Shown here piece by piece: positions 9,166 to 17,633 of a DNA stretch of 64,000 bases (its first letter is position 1; the number at the start of each line of letters is the position of its first letter). The position numbers and the translations under genes are program-made. The DNA is taken from assembly GCF_027594545.1 (NCBI RefSeq), contig NZ_CP115160.1, positions 2,241,001-2,305,000 of the forward strand. Direction: 5' to 3'. The notes beneath the pieces were generated by a model. The model saw only the letters and a program-made list of their open reading frames with translations, had not been told where the DNA came from and ran no database searches. Origin of the DNA: Algoriphagus sp. TR-M9. Lineage in GTDB: Bacteria > Bacteroidota > Bacteroidia > Cytophagales > Cyclobacteriaceae.

Positions 9166-9278
9166 CAGAAATCGAGTCTGCCTAGTCAGTAGACAGGCAT
9201 CACCAACAAGTTACCCACTGGAATGATTATAGCAAAGGCAAGATTCCGTGTGACCATTTAAAAACAAATTATAAACAG
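9166..9278 (+). repeat. 92-nt leader module, copy A (with 21-nt palindromic insertion)
   Basis: This copy ends exactly at the ATGAAA start of the STAS gene (9279). Its last 59 nt plus ATGAAA match the copy at 39555 at 48 of 65 hand-counted positions without gaps. The upstream part matches after removing a 21-nt palindromic stretch (9179-9199, TGCCT...AGGCA); 113 minus 21 is exactly 92. See the related copies at 39555, 39647 and 45855. Confidence 0.65.
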
Positions 9279-9659
9279 ATGAAATATTCTATTGATAAAA
9301 AAGAGCAGTACGTCATCTTCACCCCACAGGAAGACAAATTAGACTCATTGCTAGCCCCTGTATTGAAATCCGAATTGCTTACCATACATGCAGAAGGATT
9401 TGAAAATTTGGTTTTGGACATGAGTCAAGTAAAGTATGTGGACTCTTCGGGACTGAGTGCATTACTAGTAGGAGATAGAGAATTTGGGAAAAATGGAGGA
9501 GTTTTCATTATTTCCAACGTGCAGGATCACGTCATGAAATTGCTAAAGATCTCCATGCTTGATAAGAAGCTGAACCTGGTAAGTTCCCTTGAAGAGGCCA
9601 GTGAAGCTATTTTCATGCATACTATAGAAAATGGTGAAGAAGAGGAGGAGGAAGGTTGA
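9279..9659 (+). CDS. STAS-domain anti-sigma-factor-antagonist-like protein
   Basis: This is a 126-residue single-domain STAS protein (SpoIIAA/RsbV fold). The conserved loop VKYVDSSGLSALL places the phosphorylatable Ser at residue 56 or 57 after Asp55, as in anti-anti-sigma factors that are switched by a serine kinase. The C-terminus is a short Glu-rich tail. No RsbW-type kinase or sigma gene is adjacent. Instead it is followed, with a 4-nt overlap, by rnz, so co-transcription with RNase Z is likely. Its leader is copy A of a repeated 92-nt module. The partner and signal are unknown. Confidence 0.85.
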   Translation: MKYSIDKKEQYVIFTPQEDKLDSLLAPVLKSELLTIHAEGFENLVLDMSQVKYVDSSGLSALLVGDREFGKNGGVFIISNVQDHVMKLLKISMLDKKLNLVSSLEEASEAIFMHTIENGEEEEEEG

Positions 9660-10573
9660 TCACGGACTTTGAAGTCACCATATTAGGAAACACCTCCTCC
9701 ATCCCAGTTCATGGAAGACATCACACTGCCCAAGTCGTTAGATTTGGGCAGGATTTTTTGTTATTGGACTGCGGGGAAGCCATGCAGCTTCAGGCCCGAG
9801 CTTTCAAGATTAAAGTTTCGAAGATCAACCACATTTTTATTTCTCACCTACATGGAGACCATTATTACGGATTAATTGGTTTGCTCTCCAGCTATAGTTT
9901 AGGCAAACGAACCACCCCGCTCCATATTTATGGGCCTAAAGGACTAGATGACATCATCACTACCAATTTCCGGTACAGCAATACGAAGCTTCCCTTTCCG
10001 CTCCACTTTATAGAGACCAAGGATAATGGGCTAAACCTCCTTTTAGACGAAAAAAAGTATGCTATTTACAGCTTTCCGCTCAAGCACCGGCTTCCCACCA
10101 CGGGTTTCCTGATCCGAGAAAAGGTAGGCTTGAGAAGTATGGTCAAAGAGAAATTACAAAAGGCTCCCCTCCCCTATGAAGCCATTAAATCCTTACGGGA
10201 TGGGAAGCATTTTACAGACGAAAACGGTAAAACATATAGTGTAGAAGAGTTTACACACCCATTACCAGCTTTGCGAAGCTATGCCTATTGCTCTGACACC
10301 ATCTTTCATCCAGAACTGAAAGCTTATCTGGAAAATGTGGATCTGCTTTACCACGAATCCACTTTTATGGAGGACAATTTGGAAAGAGCAAAAACCACCT
10401 TTCACAGTACGGCAAAACAAGCAGCTGAAATCGCTAAATTATCTCAGGTAAAAAGGTTGCTTCTGGGACATTTCAGCTCCAGATACACCCAGCTGGATCC
10501 CCTGCTACATGAAGCCCAAAGTGTTTTCCCTAATAGTATTCTAAGCGAAGAAGGCCAGACCTATGCCCTATGA
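9656..10573 (+). CDS. rnz: ribonuclease Z
   Basis: This is a 305-residue metallo-beta-lactamase-fold nuclease that trims tRNA 3' ends. The zinc motif HLHGDH is at residues 64-69, and the family's exosite and C-terminal zinc ligands are visible (HRLPTTGF, YCSDT, LLYHESTF, HSTAKQAAEIA, LLGHFSSRY). The start is a TTG at 9656 overlapping the stop of the STAS gene (TTGA); no ATG exists nearby that would keep the first beta strand, so TTG is preferred. The stop overlaps the next gene by ATGA. The three genes probably form one operon. Confidence 0.93.
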   Translation: MITDFEVTILGNTSSIPVHGRHHTAQVVRFGQDFLLLDCGEAMQLQARAFKIKVSKINHIFISHLHGDHYYGLIGLLSSYSLGKRTTPLHIYGPKGLDDIITTNFRYSNTKLPFPLHFIETKDNGLNLLLDEKKYAIYSFPLKHRLPTTGFLIREKVGLRSMVKEKLQKAPLPYEAIKSLRDGKHFTDENGKTYSVEEFTHPLPALRSYAYCSDTIFHPELKAYLENVDLLYHESTFMEDNLERAKTTFHSTAKQAAEIAKLSQVKRLLLGHFSSRYTQLDPLLHEAQSVFPNSILSEEGQTYAL

Positions 10574-11361
10574 ACAAGCCAGAAAACTCCCGTAAAACTA
10601 ACCTCTTCATCATTTTGGGAGGGATTTTTTTAACCAACGCCATCCTGGCAGAAATCATAGGGGTAAAGATTTTCTCAGCCGAGAAAACTTTAGGATTTAC
10701 CCCTGTGAACTGGTCATTTTTCGGAGAGTACATCCTTGATTTTAATTTGACTGCAGGAGCGGTGATTTGGCCGGTAGTATTTATCACTACAGATATTATC
10801 AATGAATATTTTGGAAAAAAAGGTGTCCGGAAAATCTCCTTTTTAACGGCAGGACTTATTGCCTATGCTTTTGTTGTCATCAGTCTGGTCACTGCTTTGA
10901 CTCCGGCGGACTTTTGGCTGGACGTAAATGCCACCACACCTGATGGAGATAATTTTGATATAAGCTATGCATTCAACACTATTTTCAGACAGGGATTAGG
11001 GATTATTATAGGTTCTTTGACCGCTTTTCTTCTAGGGCAGTTGATTGATGTATATGTGTTTCAAAAACTCAGGTCGATCACCGGTGAGAACAAGATTTGG
11101 CTTCGTGCTACTGGCTCTACTTTGGTCAGTCAGTTTATAGATTCTTTTGTGGTACTTGGAATCGCATTTTACGTTTTTGGTAACTGGAGCCTAAGTCAGA
11201 TTATTGCCGTAGGCATCATGAATTACATTTACAAGATGACGGTAGCGATAGTGCTGACTCCCCTACTCTATGTAGGGCATGGCCTCATTGATAAGTACCT
11301 GGGCAAAGAGCTTTCTGCAGAGATGATAGCAGAGGCAAGCGAGGATAAATCATTTCTGTGA
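10570..11361 (+). CDS. queuosine precursor transporter (YhhQ/DUF165 family)
   Basis: This is a 263-residue inner-membrane protein with about six hydrophobic helices. Family segments include LTNAILAEIIGVKIF near the start, VWPVVFITTDIINEYFGKKGVRK-like residues around 60-84, and a late SQFIDSFVVLGIAFY helix. YhhQ-type proteins import queuosine precursors for tRNA modification. It overlaps rnz by 4 nt (ATGA), giving an operon that joins tRNA 3'-end processing with tRNA modification supply. It is longer than E. coli YhhQ because of an insert between helices 3 and 4 (FWLDVNATTPDGDNFD). Confidence 0.88.
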   Translation: MNKPENSRKTNLFIILGGIFLTNAILAEIIGVKIFSAEKTLGFTPVNWSFFGEYILDFNLTAGAVIWPVVFITTDIINEYFGKKGVRKISFLTAGLIAYAFVVISLVTALTPADFWLDVNATTPDGDNFDISYAFNTIFRQGLGIIIGSLTAFLLGQLIDVYVFQKLRSITGENKIWLRATGSTLVSQFIDSFVVLGIAFYVFGNWSLSQIIAVGIMNYIYKMTVAIVLTPLLYVGHGLIDKYLGKELSAEMIAEASEDKSFL

Positions 11362-11668
11362 TCGGGGACGGGGAGATTATTATACTGGTCATGTATTCAT
11401 TCCCGAAAATGGAATTATAGAAGGATCACTATTCAAATAAAGCTATACAGAATATTTCACGGCCGGGATGTGACGCAAAAGAACCCCGCAGCATGATCCC
11501 CCGAATCTTATAATGTAAAGTTGCTTTTCGGGTAGCAAAGCGTATCCAGCTATAGTTGAACCCCCAAAATAATCCTTGGGAATCCTAAGCTACTTTACTC
11601 AAAACGAAATATTTTTCTCCTAAATCGCTCAAATTTTACCGATTATTCTAAATAACTTTGAAGTACAG
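11362..11668. other. intergenic region, no gene seen
   Basis: About 300 nt lie between the transporter gene and the helicase promoter. There are small inverted words such as CCCGAA (11502) with TTCGGG (11527), and a G-rich start. No ORF of note, tRNA or clear terminator is visible. Confidence 0.5.
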
Positions 11669-11700
11669 TTTGGAATTCCAAATTATTAATCATACTTTTG
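11669..11700 (+). promoter_or_regulatory. Bacteroidota-type promoter of the DEAD-box helicase gene
   Basis: TTTG at 11669-11672 is followed after 20 nt by TACTTTTG at 11693-11700, an exact match to the -33/-7 consensus at proper spacing. Transcription would start near 11705 and give a leader of about 100 nt, long for this window, which could carry post-transcriptional (for example cold-responsive) control. Confidence 0.75.
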
Positions 11701-11804
11701 CACCGTCAATAAGACATAGAACAATTTTTCGTGCCGTGAATTCCTTACTGTCGCTTGTCGGGATATTTACTAGGACCGAATGGCAGGGAAATTAAGGAAA
11801 CATC

Positions 11805-13535
11805 ATGGATCAAACACTCAAGTTCTCAGACTTGGGAATTTCTGCGGAAATTCTTAAGTCCGTGGAAGAGATGGGCTATACCCAACCTTCCCCAATTCAA
11901 TCACAAGCTATCCCTTTCGTATTGCAAGGTAGAGATGTCATCGGACAGGCTCAGACCGGTACTGGTAAAACAGCAGCTTTTTCTATTCCAATCATCGACC
12001 TAGTCGATCCGGATTTCAACAAACCTCAGGCTATTATCCTTTGCCCTACCCGCGAACTTGCTGTTCAGGTAGAAGGAGAAATCCAGAAATTGGCAAAATA
12101 CCACCGCGCAATCAATTCAGTGGCGATTTACGGAGGTGAGTCTATCGACCGTCAGATCAGGGTACTGCGCAAAGGCGTACAGATCGTGGTAGGAACTCCA
12201 GGCCGTGTGCAGGATCACATCAACCGTGGTACTTTAAAACTAGACACGGTAGGTATCCTAGTATTGGACGAAGCAGATGAAATGCTGGATATGGGCTTTA
12301 GAGACGATATCGAAGCGATTTTGCAAGAGATGCCTGAAGAAAGACAAACCGTTTTCTTCTCCGCCACCATGGCCAAGCCTATCATGGACTTGACCAGAAA
12401 ATATCAGACTAATCCTGAAATCGTTAAGATTGCCAAAAAGGAGCTGACGGTATCCAATATCGAGCAAACTTATTATGAAGTCAAAAATCCTTTGAAACTG
12501 GAATTGATGGCTCGCTTGATGAACGTACACAACATCAATCTCAGCGTAGTATTTTGTAACACGAAACGCATGGTGGATGAAGTTACGGAAGGTTTGATGT
12601 CAAGAGGCATTGCAGCCGATGCCCTTCATGGCGACCTTTCGCAGGCTCAGCGTGATAAAGTAATGAACAAATTCCGTAAAGGACTTTGCTCCGTACTAGT
12701 GGCTACAGACGTAGCAGCAAGAGGTATAGATGTGGATAACGTGGAAGCTGTATTCAATTATGACCTGCCTCTTGATGAAGAATATTACGTGCACAGAATC
12801 GGTCGTACCGGCCGGGCAGGTAGAGATGGTAAGGCGATCAACTTCGTGACTGGTCGTAGAGATGGATTCAAAATGCGTGACCTAGAGCGCTATACCAAAG
12901 CGACCATTACCAAAATGTCCCCTCCTTCCATGGCAGAACTGATTGAGTTGAAAAAAACACAATTGGTAAAAGACGTGGCTACTCAGTTGGAAAAAGAAGA
13001 AGACAACCAGCTATTCGAAGAGACTATAGGACAGATGCTTGCAGAAGGAATGACGCTTGACCAAGTGGCTGTAGGACTAGCCAAATTGGTTATGGGAGAT
13101 TCTGTAAAAGAAATGAAAGAGCAGAACTTCAGCCTTGAATCTTTTGGAGACAGAAGAAGAGAAGGCGGACGCGATGGCGGACGTTTTGAAAGAGGTGGCC
13201 GTGGCGAAAGAGGCGGAAGGCCCGAAAGAGGCGGAGAAAGAAGAAGAGAGTTCAGCAGCAGAGAAGGTGGTAGAAAACCTCAGCGTGTTCGCGAGGCGAA
13301 TATGACCAGACTTTTCTTGAACCTAGGCAAAAAAGACAGAATCCGTCCAAATGATATCGTAGGTGCGATTGCTGGTGAAACTGGCGTACCTGGGCGTAGC
13401 ATTGGCGGTATAGATATATATGACAACTTTTCCTTTGTGGACGTACCTTCAAAAGACGCCGATCAGGTGATTAAAGGCATGAAGAACAATACCATCAAAG
13501 GCAAGAATGTCAACATGGAAATATCAAAAGGTTAA
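11805..13535 (+). CDS. DEAD-box ATP-dependent RNA helicase with DbpA-type RNA-binding domain
   Basis: This 576-residue helicase has a Q motif near GYTQPSPIQSQ, Walker A AQTGTGKT (49-56), DEAD (155-158), SAT (186-188) and the C-terminal HRIGRTGRAGR motif. A Gly/Arg-rich linker (about 445-490) is followed by a DbpA RNA-binding domain (about 495-573). This is the CsdA/DeaD layout used in ribosome assembly and RNA decay, especially in the cold. DbpA itself is specific for 23S helix 92, but the domain alone does not prove that target. The gene has its own strong promoter and an intrinsic terminator, so it is monocistronic. Confidence 0.93.
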   Translation: MDQTLKFSDLGISAEILKSVEEMGYTQPSPIQSQAIPFVLQGRDVIGQAQTGTGKTAAFSIPIIDLVDPDFNKPQAIILCPTRELAVQVEGEIQKLAKYHRAINSVAIYGGESIDRQIRVLRKGVQIVVGTPGRVQDHINRGTLKLDTVGILVLDEADEMLDMGFRDDIEAILQEMPEERQTVFFSATMAKPIMDLTRKYQTNPEIVKIAKKELTVSNIEQTYYEVKNPLKLELMARLMNVHNINLSVVFCNTKRMVDEVTEGLMSRGIAADALHGDLSQAQRDKVMNKFRKGLCSVLVATDVAARGIDVDNVEAVFNYDLPLDEEYYVHRIGRTGRAGRDGKAINFVTGRRDGFKMRDLERYTKATITKMSPPSMAELIELKKTQLVKDVATQLEKEEDNQLFEETIGQMLAEGMTLDQVAVGLAKLVMGDSVKEMKEQNFSLESFGDRRREGGRDGGRFERGGRGERGGRPERGGERRREFSSREGGRKPQRVREANMTRLFLNLGKKDRIRPNDIVGAIAGETGVPGRSIGGIDIYDNFSFVDVPSKDADQVIKGMKNNTIKGKNVNMEISKG

Positions 13536-13557
13536 TAGGTTATAAGGTTTATTTGGT

Positions 13558-13594
13558 TTAAAGCACTTTTCTTCACTGAAAAGTGCTTTTTTTG
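13558..13594 (+). terminator. intrinsic terminator after helicase gene
   Basis: An 11-bp perfect stem, AAAGCACTTTT (13560-13570) with AAAAGTGCTTT (13579-13589), has an 8-nt loop and is followed by a T-run. Confidence 0.88.
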
Positions 13595-13613
13595 TGCTTT
13601 AGTTTAAGTGAAC

Positions 13614-14318
13614 ATGCAGCTTTTTTTTCAAGAAAACATCAATACGCCCACGTTTGATCTGGAACCGGATGAGTCGAAACACTTATGCAGGGTGCTGCGC
13701 AAAAAAACCGGAGATCAGGTCTTTGTCACAGATGGAAATGGGCAGTTATTCGAATGCATGATTATAGATGCCAATCCCAAGAGAACATCCTTGGAAGTTC
13801 GTAGGCATCATGAAGTGCCCGCAGACAGTTTCCATATACACCTCGCCATAGCTCCTACCAAAAGTCCGGACCGAATGGAATGGATGGTGGAGAAAATCAC
13901 AGAAATCGGCGTTCATGAAATTACCCTTTTCGAAAGTACTAATTCTGAGCGTAGCTATCTGAAAACAGATCGCCTAGAGAAAAAGATCAAGGCGGCCTGC
14001 AAGCAAAGCTTAAAATACCGAGTGCCTACGCTTAATCCGATCAGAAAATTAAGTGAGATTTTGGAATCAGCAGAATTTAACGAAGGGCAAAAATTCATCG
14101 CCTACGTGGATGAAAATCACGATAATCACCTGTTGGATTTGGCGGAGCCAAATTCATCCTATCTCATTCTGATCGGTCCAGAAGGTGATTTTGATGAGAA
14201 AGAAATCAATACAGCGATAGAAAACGGCTTCAAACCAATATCTTTAGGTAAGTCTAGATTGCGAACGGAGACCGCAGGACTCTCAGCTGTGCAAATGCTG
14301 CAAACACTAAACCGCTGA
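13614..14318 (+). CDS. rsmE: 16S rRNA (uracil-1498 N3)-methyltransferase
   Basis: This is a SPOUT-class methyltransferase of 234 residues from the ATG at 13614; a GTG two codons earlier is possible. An N-terminal PUA-like domain (DESKHLCRVLRKKTGDQ) leads into the knotted SAM-binding domain, with KSPDRMEWMVEKITEIGV, LIGPEGDFDEKE and LGKSRLRTETAGLSAVQML. It modifies U1498 of 16S rRNA in the decoding centre. It sits between a terminator and the MerR gene 85 nt downstream. Confidence 0.93.
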   Translation: MQLFFQENINTPTFDLEPDESKHLCRVLRKKTGDQVFVTDGNGQLFECMIIDANPKRTSLEVRRHHEVPADSFHIHLAIAPTKSPDRMEWMVEKITEIGVHEITLFESTNSERSYLKTDRLEKKIKAACKQSLKYRVPTLNPIRKLSEILESAEFNEGQKFIAYVDENHDNHLLDLAEPNSSYLILIGPEGDFDEKEINTAIENGFKPISLGKSRLRTETAGLSAVQMLQTLNR

Positions 14319-14403
14319 AAAATTCGTTTTTTAGCCAGCGATAGAAGATAGTTGTGAAAAAGTAGCGCATTTTCATTAATTTAGAATTTAGCCAATTTTT
14401 ACC

Positions 14404-14757
14404 GTGCCGTACAAAGAGCGAGAAATAGAAAAAAAATACCACTCCATAGGAGAAGTTGCCCAGATGTTCAAGGTAGCTCCATCTCTCATTCGATATTGGG
14501 AAGGGGAATTTGACATCATACGCCCCAAAAAAGACCGGAAAGGAAACCGTCGATACACCAAGGTAGATATCCAAAAAATCAAGTACATCTACCATCTGGT
14601 CAAGGAGAAGGGCTATACCTTACAGGGGGCTCAGGAAGTCATCAAATCTGGAAAGGAAGCAGGCTTTGACAAGGTACAGGCGGTTCAAAAGCTACAAGAA
14701 ATCAAGGATTTTTTAATCGGTATTCGGGATCAGTTTAATGCAAAACCAGGAGCTTGA
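14404..14757 (+). CDS. MerR-family transcriptional regulator
   Basis: This is a 117-residue protein with a MerR-type winged helix (about 12-80): YHSIGEVAQMFKVAPSLIRY followed by the wing RPKKDRKGNRRYTKVDIQKI. A short helical tail follows and no ligand-binding domain. The start is GTG; the next in-frame ATG would remove half of the helix-turn-helix. The stop lies 20 nt inside dprA, so the two are translated from one message. Such MerR-dprA pairs are frequent in Bacteroidota as far as I recall. The regulon is unknown. Confidence 0.85.
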   Translation: MPYKEREIEKKYHSIGEVAQMFKVAPSLIRYWEGEFDIIRPKKDRKGNRRYTKVDIQKIKYIYHLVKEKGYTLQGAQEVIKSGKEAGFDKVQAVQKLQEIKDFLIGIRDQFNAKPGA

Positions 14758-15856
14758 GGATTTACGCTACTATTTAGCACTTGCCCTTGCTCCTAAAATC
14801 GGTCCTGGAGTATTCAAAGCCATTATTGCATACTCAGGTTCGGCCCAGCATTTCTTCAAACTTCCTAAAGGAAAGGTATCCAAAACTCCCAAAGTCGGCG
14901 AAAAACTAATTGCTCTTCGAAATCAAGAACATGAACTGCTCCGCAAAGCTGACGAATTGATTTCGGTCTCCCTCAAGAAGGATTTTACCATCCTCACTCC
15001 TTCACATCCTAGCTTTCCGAACCGGTTTAAGCAGCAGGAGGACAGTCCTATTGTTCTATTTTCCCAGGGGCAAAGTAACTTGAATTTTGAGCGATCAGTA
15101 GGCATAGTAGGTACACGGAGCGCCACTTCCTACGGAAAAACTGCTACCCGAAAAATCATTGAAGATCTGGCTATTTATCAGCCTACCATAATTTCAGGCT
15201 TAGCTTACGGGATAGACATAGAAGCACATCGGGCCGCATTGGCTTTAGGATTACCTACGATCGCAGTACTTGGTTCGCCCATAGGGCGCATTTACCCCGC
15301 AGTACATAAAAAAACTGCCGAGGCTATCCTAGATACTGGCGCGGTCATCAGTGAATATCCGCCCGATAGCAGCATGGTTCCGGGAAATTTCCCTGCTAGA
15401 AACCGAATCATCGCAAGCCTCTCGGATGCCCTGATCGTGGTAGAGGCGGCAGAGAAAGGAGGTGCATTAATCACCGCAGAAATAGCCTATAGCTATGACA
15501 AAGATGTTTTTGCTGTACCGGGAAATCTACAATCCCAATATAGCGAAGGCTGTAACCTGCTCATCAAAAAAATGAAGGCAAACATCTACACCGGCCCTAA
15601 TGATGTGGCAGAAGCATTATTCTGGAGTAAACCCGGAGAGGTGAAAGCCCAAAAGCCTAAACTGAATCTCAGCAATAGAGATAAAGATGAGGTCACTATT
15701 TTGACTTTGCTTCAAGAGCAAAGTGAATTGGAAATTGATAGCCTGAGTATAGCATCCGAAATTCCTCTGGGTTTGCTCTCATCAAAACTGTTAGCCCTGG
15801 AGTTTGAAGGAATAGTGAAATCTTTGCCCGGCAAAAAATATAAATTACTACTTTAG
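14738..15856 (+). CDS. dprA: DNA-processing protein DprA
   Basis: This is a 372-residue single-strand-DNA-binding protein that loads RecA on incoming DNA during natural transformation. It has an N-terminal helical region (YYLALALAPKIGPGVFK), the DprA Rossmann core with SVGIVGTRSATSYGK, ISGLAYGIDIEAHRAAL and PGNFPARNRIIASLSD, and a C-terminal winged-helix segment (about 305-370). The core is complete. It overlaps the MerR gene and meets the HMG-CoA lyase gene tail to tail with no spacer. Confidence 0.94.
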   Translation: MQNQELEDLRYYLALALAPKIGPGVFKAIIAYSGSAQHFFKLPKGKVSKTPKVGEKLIALRNQEHELLRKADELISVSLKKDFTILTPSHPSFPNRFKQQEDSPIVLFSQGQSNLNFERSVGIVGTRSATSYGKTATRKIIEDLAIYQPTIISGLAYGIDIEAHRAALALGLPTIAVLGSPIGRIYPAVHKKTAEAILDTGAVISEYPPDSSMVPGNFPARNRIIASLSDALIVVEAAEKGGALITAEIAYSYDKDVFAVPGNLQSQYSEGCNLLIKKMKANIYTGPNDVAEALFWSKPGEVKAQKPKLNLSNRDKDEVTILTLLQEQSELEIDSLSIASEIPLGLLSSKLLALEFEGIVKSLPGKKYKLLL

Positions 15857-16708
15857 TCAAGGGTTAAACACAAAAGGGATCAGCTTCATCGCTTCTGCCA
15901 ATTCAGCTTTGTTCAGCTCCAGCTGCTGTCCTCTTGATTCCAAAAATTCAATTAAAGATTCGGTAGGCAGATTTCCTACTAGATCATCTTCAGCCATAGG
16001 ACAACCTCCAAATCCTTGCAGCGCACCATCAAATCTAAGACATCCTCCTAGCAAGGCAGCAGAGACCTTCTCTTCAATTTTTTCTGGCCTGCTGTGTAAA
16101 TGAGCTCCAAACTCAATCTGTGGAAAAGCATTTACCTGCACGGAAAACAACTCAGTGATCAACTCAGGAGTGGCCACACCAACTGTATCCGAAAGTGAAA
16201 TGATCTTGATACCTAATTGATTTAGTTTTTGGACAAATTCAGCAACCAATTCAGCAGAATAAGGATCACCATAAGGATTCCCAAAGCCCATGCTCAAGTA
16301 AACCACCATAGTTTTACCGGCCACCTCACAGCGGTTTTGGATTTCTTCAACCGTTATTAATGCCTCCTGAATACTTGCATTAGTATTCCGCTTCTGAAAA
16401 GTCTCCGACACGGAAAGCGGGAAGCCCAAAAAATCAATTTCCGGAAATAGCATTGCATCCTCAGCTCCTCGAAGATTAGCCACAATAGCTAACAACTTAC
16501 TCTTAGAATGATGCAAATCCAATAAGCTAAGCACTTCCTCCGTATCGCGCATCTGCGGGACTGCCTTTGGGCTTACAAAACTCCCAAAGTCAATCGTATC
16601 AAATCCAACTTCCAGTAATTGATTGATATAAGCCGCTTTGATGGCAGTATCTATAAAAACAGAAATTCCCTGCATCGCATCCCGCGGGCATTCAATAATT
16701 TTAACCAT
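15857..16708 (-). CDS. hydroxymethylglutaryl-CoA lyase
   Basis: This is a 283-residue HMGL-like TIM-barrel enzyme that cleaves HMG-CoA to acetoacetate and acetyl-CoA, the last step of leucine degradation. It starts ECPRDAMQGI, aligned with the usual ExxRDG(L/M)Q metal-binding start. The divalent-metal pair HxH is seen in FGAHLHSRPE, and the active-site Cys loop in QGFGGCPMAEDDLVGN. Its last base abuts the stop of dprA on the other strand. A family relative such as a homocitrate-type synthase is less likely because of the short length and the GGCP motif. Confidence 0.9.
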   Translation of the reverse strand: MVKIIECPRDAMQGISVFIDTAIKAAYINQLLEVGFDTIDFGSFVSPKAVPQMRDTEEVLSLLDLHHSKSKLLAIVANLRGAEDAMLFPEIDFLGFPLSVSETFQKRNTNASIQEALITVEEIQNRCEVAGKTMVVYLSMGFGNPYGDPYSAELVAEFVQKLNQLGIKIISLSDTVGVATPELITELFSVQVNAFPQIEFGAHLHSRPEKIEEKVSAALLGGCLRFDGALQGFGGCPMAEDDLVGNLPTESLIEFLESRGQQLELNKAELAEAMKLIPFVFNP

Positions 16709-17037
16709 ACCCGAAGATACTAATCTTAGATTTACCCGGAATTAATACAAAGATGAATCATTCCAAATGGACGGTAAATACGCTGAACTCTTATTGAGAT
16801 CTGACCTAAAATGGGGAAATATGGGTAATATTTTTCATGTTCCGTGCAATCAATCGAAGGTCTAAGATTCTGACAACACAATACAACTTAACACAATAAC
16901 CACTGATTATCAGCGATTTAATAAATTACCACATCAAATCTACCCGCTCCAACGACATATTGGAGCCTGTATTGCACCTTAGCAAATAGATTTAACCACT
17001 AAAAACCAAAAGTTTAAATACTAAACCAATCTAAAAA
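16709..17037. other. intergenic region between divergent genes
   Basis: This 329-nt stretch should hold the promoters of the HMG-CoA lyase gene (-) and the lipoprotein gene (+). I find no convincing TTTG/TAnnTTTG pair; TGTATTGCACC near 16971 is only a weak -7 candidate. There is no ORF, RNA gene or clear repeat. Confidence 0.45.
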
Positions 17038-17559
17038 ATGAAAACTCAAGCAACACTACTTATCGGAGCAGCCGTGCTGGCAGTCACATCCTGCGATACT
17101 AAAAATTACACAGAAGAAGATCGTGTCCGTGTGACTACAAATCTTGAAAATTATGTAGATAGCGTAGAAAACGCGGTGCAGTTTGTCCCTGTTCATAACT
17201 GGGAAAAAATAGATGAGCGCTACGATAGTCTAGATGACAGAGCAGAAAAAGTTTACAACGACCTGAAGGCAGAAGACGATAACCTGGAAATGATTGAGGA
17301 GCGTTACGAAACCATGGTAAAAAACGCCAAAACTGAATCAGAAAACTTCGAAAGAACAGCCGAAATGCACATGAACAATGTGGAAACCTGGTGGGATAAA
17401 ACTACTGCTGACGTAGAAAAAGGCACTAAAAACACCGCTGAAGACATAGAAGATGCTACCCAAGAAAGCTTGGACTGGCTAGAGAAAAACTTTGACAAAC
17501 TAGGAGATGAAACCAAAAAGAAATACGAAGAAATCTCCATGAAATTAAACAAAGACTAA
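17038..17559 (+). CDS. small acidic helical lipoprotein, function unknown
   Basis: This is a 173-residue protein with a lipoprotein signal and lipobox AVTSC (Cys19). The mature part is highly charged and predicted almost wholly helical, with Glu/Lys heptad-like runs and several Trp (VHNWEKI, VETWWDKT, SLDWLEKNF), suggesting a coiled-coil or membrane-surface helix. I do not recognise the family. It stands alone between a long upstream gap and a strong bidirectional terminator. Confidence 0.75.
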   Translation: MKTQATLLIGAAVLAVTSCDTKNYTEEDRVRVTTNLENYVDSVENAVQFVPVHNWEKIDERYDSLDDRAEKVYNDLKAEDDNLEMIEERYETMVKNAKTESENFERTAEMHMNNVETWWDKTTADVEKGTKNTAEDIEDATQESLDWLEKNFDKLGDETKKKYEEISMKLNKD

Positions 17560-17576
17560 CCAACCTTTTACCATGC

Positions 17577-17614
17577 AAAAAGCCTTCTGATCCATCTCAG
17601 AAGGCTTTTTTTTT
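17577..17614. terminator. bidirectional intrinsic terminator
   Basis: A 14-bp perfect stem, AAAAAGCCTTCTGA (17577-17590) with TCAGAAGGCTTTTT (17597-17610), has a 6-nt loop, a T-run on the + side and A-runs that serve the - side. It ends the lipoprotein gene and probably also the metH-metF operon, whose last stop is at 17634. Confidence 0.88.
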
Positions 17615-17633
17615 GATAGTTCAGCCTGGGTTC

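Noticed and set aside
11755..12003. 82-codon frame in the helicase leader
   Set aside because: It runs mostly inside the helicase gene in another frame and shows no domain; the helicase start at 11805 is well supported.
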